Of a DNA stretch of 6,370 nt, positions 5,247 to 6,370 are shown piece by piece. A program made the translations under genes and the position numbers. The DNA comes from Nitrosomonadales bacterium (lineage in GTDB: Bacteria > Pseudomonadota > Gammaproteobacteria > Burkholderiales > Nitrosomonadaceae). A model generated the notes under the pieces. That model was given only the letters and a program-made list of their open reading frames with translations, had not been told where the DNA came from and did no database searches. Numbering within the stretch: the first letter of the stretch is position 1; each line of letters starts with the position of its first letter. Where the stretch lies: NCBI GenBank assembly GCA_004525885.1, contig SPBV01000104.1, positions 1 through 6,370 of the forward strand. The letters are read 5' to 3'.

Positions 5247-6370
5247 CTACTGTGGATCCGGAACAACGAAATAAAAGGTTGCACCTTCACCTAAAGTTGA
5301 ATCTGCCCATATACGCCCACCATGTAAATTCATAATCCTCAACACAGTAGCAAGACCAATACCGGTGCCTTCAAATTCAGTCACGCTGTGTAACCGCTGA
5401 AATGCGCCAAATAGTTTATGAACGTACTTTATATTAAACCCAGCTCCATTGTCTTTGATAAATACTACCTGTTCACCATTCTGTTCCTTAACGCCAAAAT
5501 GAATAATTGTGTTATCTTTCTTCCCAGTAAACTTCCAAGCATTACTTACGAGATTTTCTAGTACGATTCGGAAAAGTCTAGGATCAGCATCGATAAAAAC
5601 CCCATCTTGTATTTCAAGCTTTACTTGCCGCTCACGTTCCGTTTCTTGTAACTCCATTAATATTGAATAAACCAATTTACTTAAATCAACAGGTTTGGTT
5701 TTAATCTTGCTTGCACTAACCTTTGATAATTGTAGTAGGTCATCAATTAAATGTCCCATACGTTCACTAGCATTACGGATTCGTTGCAGATAATTATTAC
5801 CTGACTCATCTAGCTGATCAGAGTATTTGTTTAGAAGTATCTGGCTGAATCCATCTATACCTCTTAAAGGAGCACGCAAATCATGTGAGACTGAATAACT
5901 GAAAGCTTCTAGCTCTTTATTAGAGGCTTGAAGCTGACGAGTACGCTCCATTACACGTTTTTCTAATTCTGTATTTAAATTAAGAATCCGCTCCTCTGTA
6001 CGCTTCCGATCAGTAATATCATAGAAAACAGCCGCATAGTAAGTAACTTCACCATATAAATTATTAATTGTATCGAGCGAAAGACCCTGGCAAAAAGAAT
6101 CTCCGTTCTTTCGTTGATCCCACACCTCTCCATACCAATGTCCATTCTTTTTGAGAGAATTCCACATGATCTGATAAGAGTTGCTATTATTTATATCAGT
6201 GTTAAATATTCGAGGAATCTCTCCGATTGCTTCATCCTCTGTATAACCTGTAATCGATGTAAATGCCGGATTAACGGAAATTACTTTCTTAGAAGAATCA
6301 ATAATAACGATAGCTTCCTGAACATTTTTTATTACTTCGGTGGCAAGATGTAGGTTCTCTTCAGCAGCCA
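5247..6370 (-). CDS. PAS-HisKA-HATPase sensor histidine kinase (5' end outside window)
   Basis: The frame is open to the window edge, giving 373 visible residues ending at TAG (5247-5249). Numbering from the first complete visible codon: PAS ~10-118 (NVQEAIVIIDSSKKVISVNP, then F..ITGYTEDEAIGE, ending VFYDITDRKR), coiled-coil linker ~122-155, HisKA with phospho-accepting His162 in SVSHDLRAPLR, N-box with N276 (ENLVSNAWKF), G1 box D306NGAGF, F box KLFGAFQRLH, and G2 box G334TGIGLA. All catalytic motifs look intact. The ATG at 6167 is not the start, since it falls inside the PAS domain and coding continues upstream of it. The visible part has no membrane segment; more PAS or other sensory domains may lie upstream. 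The Rcp1-like receiver encoded 33 nt downstream is the probable phosphate acceptor. PAS ligand and stimulus are unknown. Confidence 0.95.
   Translation of the reverse strand, partial: AAEENLHLATEVIKNVQEAIVIIDSSKKVISVNPAFTSITGYTEDEAIGEIPRIFNTDINNSNSYQIMWNSLKKNGHWYGEVWDQRKNGDSFCQGLSLDTINNLYGEVTYYAAVFYDITDRKRTEERILNLNTELEKRVMERTRQLQASNKELEAFSYSVSHDLRAPLRGIDGFSQILLNKYSDQLDESGNNYLQRIRNASERMGHLIDDLLQLSKVSASKIKTKPVDLSKLVYSILMELQETERERQVKLEIQDGVFIDADPRLFRIVLENLVSNAWKFTGKKDNTIIHFGVKEQNGEQVVFIKDNGAGFNIKYVHKLFGAFQRLHSVTEFEGTGIGLATVLRIMNLHGGRIWADSTLGEGATFYFVVPDPQ

Noticed and set aside
6165..6167. ATG at 6167 as start of the PAS kinase
   Set aside because: Coding sequence with clear PAS motifs continues upstream in frame to base 6370, so this ATG is an internal Met in the middle of the PAS domain.
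6114..6353. Plus-strand open frame of 79 codons at the right edge
   Set aside because: It is antisense to the PAS domain of the sensor kinase, whose frame continues to the window edge with clear PAS sequence.
1..6370. CRISPR array, tRNA/rRNA, insertion sequence or phage module
   Set aside because: No regularly spaced repeats, no tRNA-like or rRNA sequence, no transposase or integrase frame and no terminal inverted repeats were seen.

Overview
This window is an A+T-rich stretch of bacterial chromosome. All seven recognisable genes lie on the minus strand, so transcription runs from high to low coordinates. It combines flagellar accessory genes with two-component signalling genes. The wording of the FliT, YcgR and GGDEF proteins (for example the 'ILADDAEIR..T.PWM' motif in FliT and 'ALNR.GL...REAARADR' in the GGDEF protein) resembles betaproteobacterial flagellar clusters. 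A Nitrosomonadales-like relative is my best guess, made from memory of families and not from a search.

In transcription order, 6370-5247 is the 3' part of a PAS-HisKA-HATPase sensor kinase whose start lies beyond the window. It is followed 33 nt later by a stand-alone Rcp1-type receiver protein (5213-4743) with a TTG start. After a 273-nt AT-rich gap comes a second module: a kinase with an N-terminal receiver, a PAS domain and a HisKA_3/HATPase (NarX/DegS-type) core (4469-2829). This kinase overlaps by 4 nt (ATGA) a NarL/FixJ-family response regulator with a LuxR-type HTH (2832-2200). After a 205-nt gap with a possible promoter and dyad, a soluble GGDEF protein (1994-1194) and a FliT-type flagellar chaperone (1165-851) form a short tandem unit. 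A 422-nt gap without genes then precedes the 5' part of a YcgR-type flagellar brake (428-1), which is cut by the window edge just inside its PilZ motif.

The upstream modules probably sense an unknown cue through two PAS domains and convert it into phosphotransfer (Rcp-like receiver, N-terminal REC) and transcription (NarL-type regulator). The downstream genes act on flagellar assembly (FliT) and on c-di-GMP control of the motor (GGDEF, YcgR).

The most interesting point is that both c-di-GMP proteins carry changes at normally critical residues. The GGDEF protein has N instead of the first Asp of the metal-binding DxD, NGEEF instead of GGEEF, and a one-residue deletion in the DxLTGxxNR motif, yet it keeps an intact RxxD inhibitory site. 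YcgR has RxxxQ in place of the RxxxR c-di-GMP-binding motif. This suggests a rewired, c-di-GMP-receptor-type or decaying flagellar brake. I see no mobile element, CRISPR array, tRNA or rRNA.
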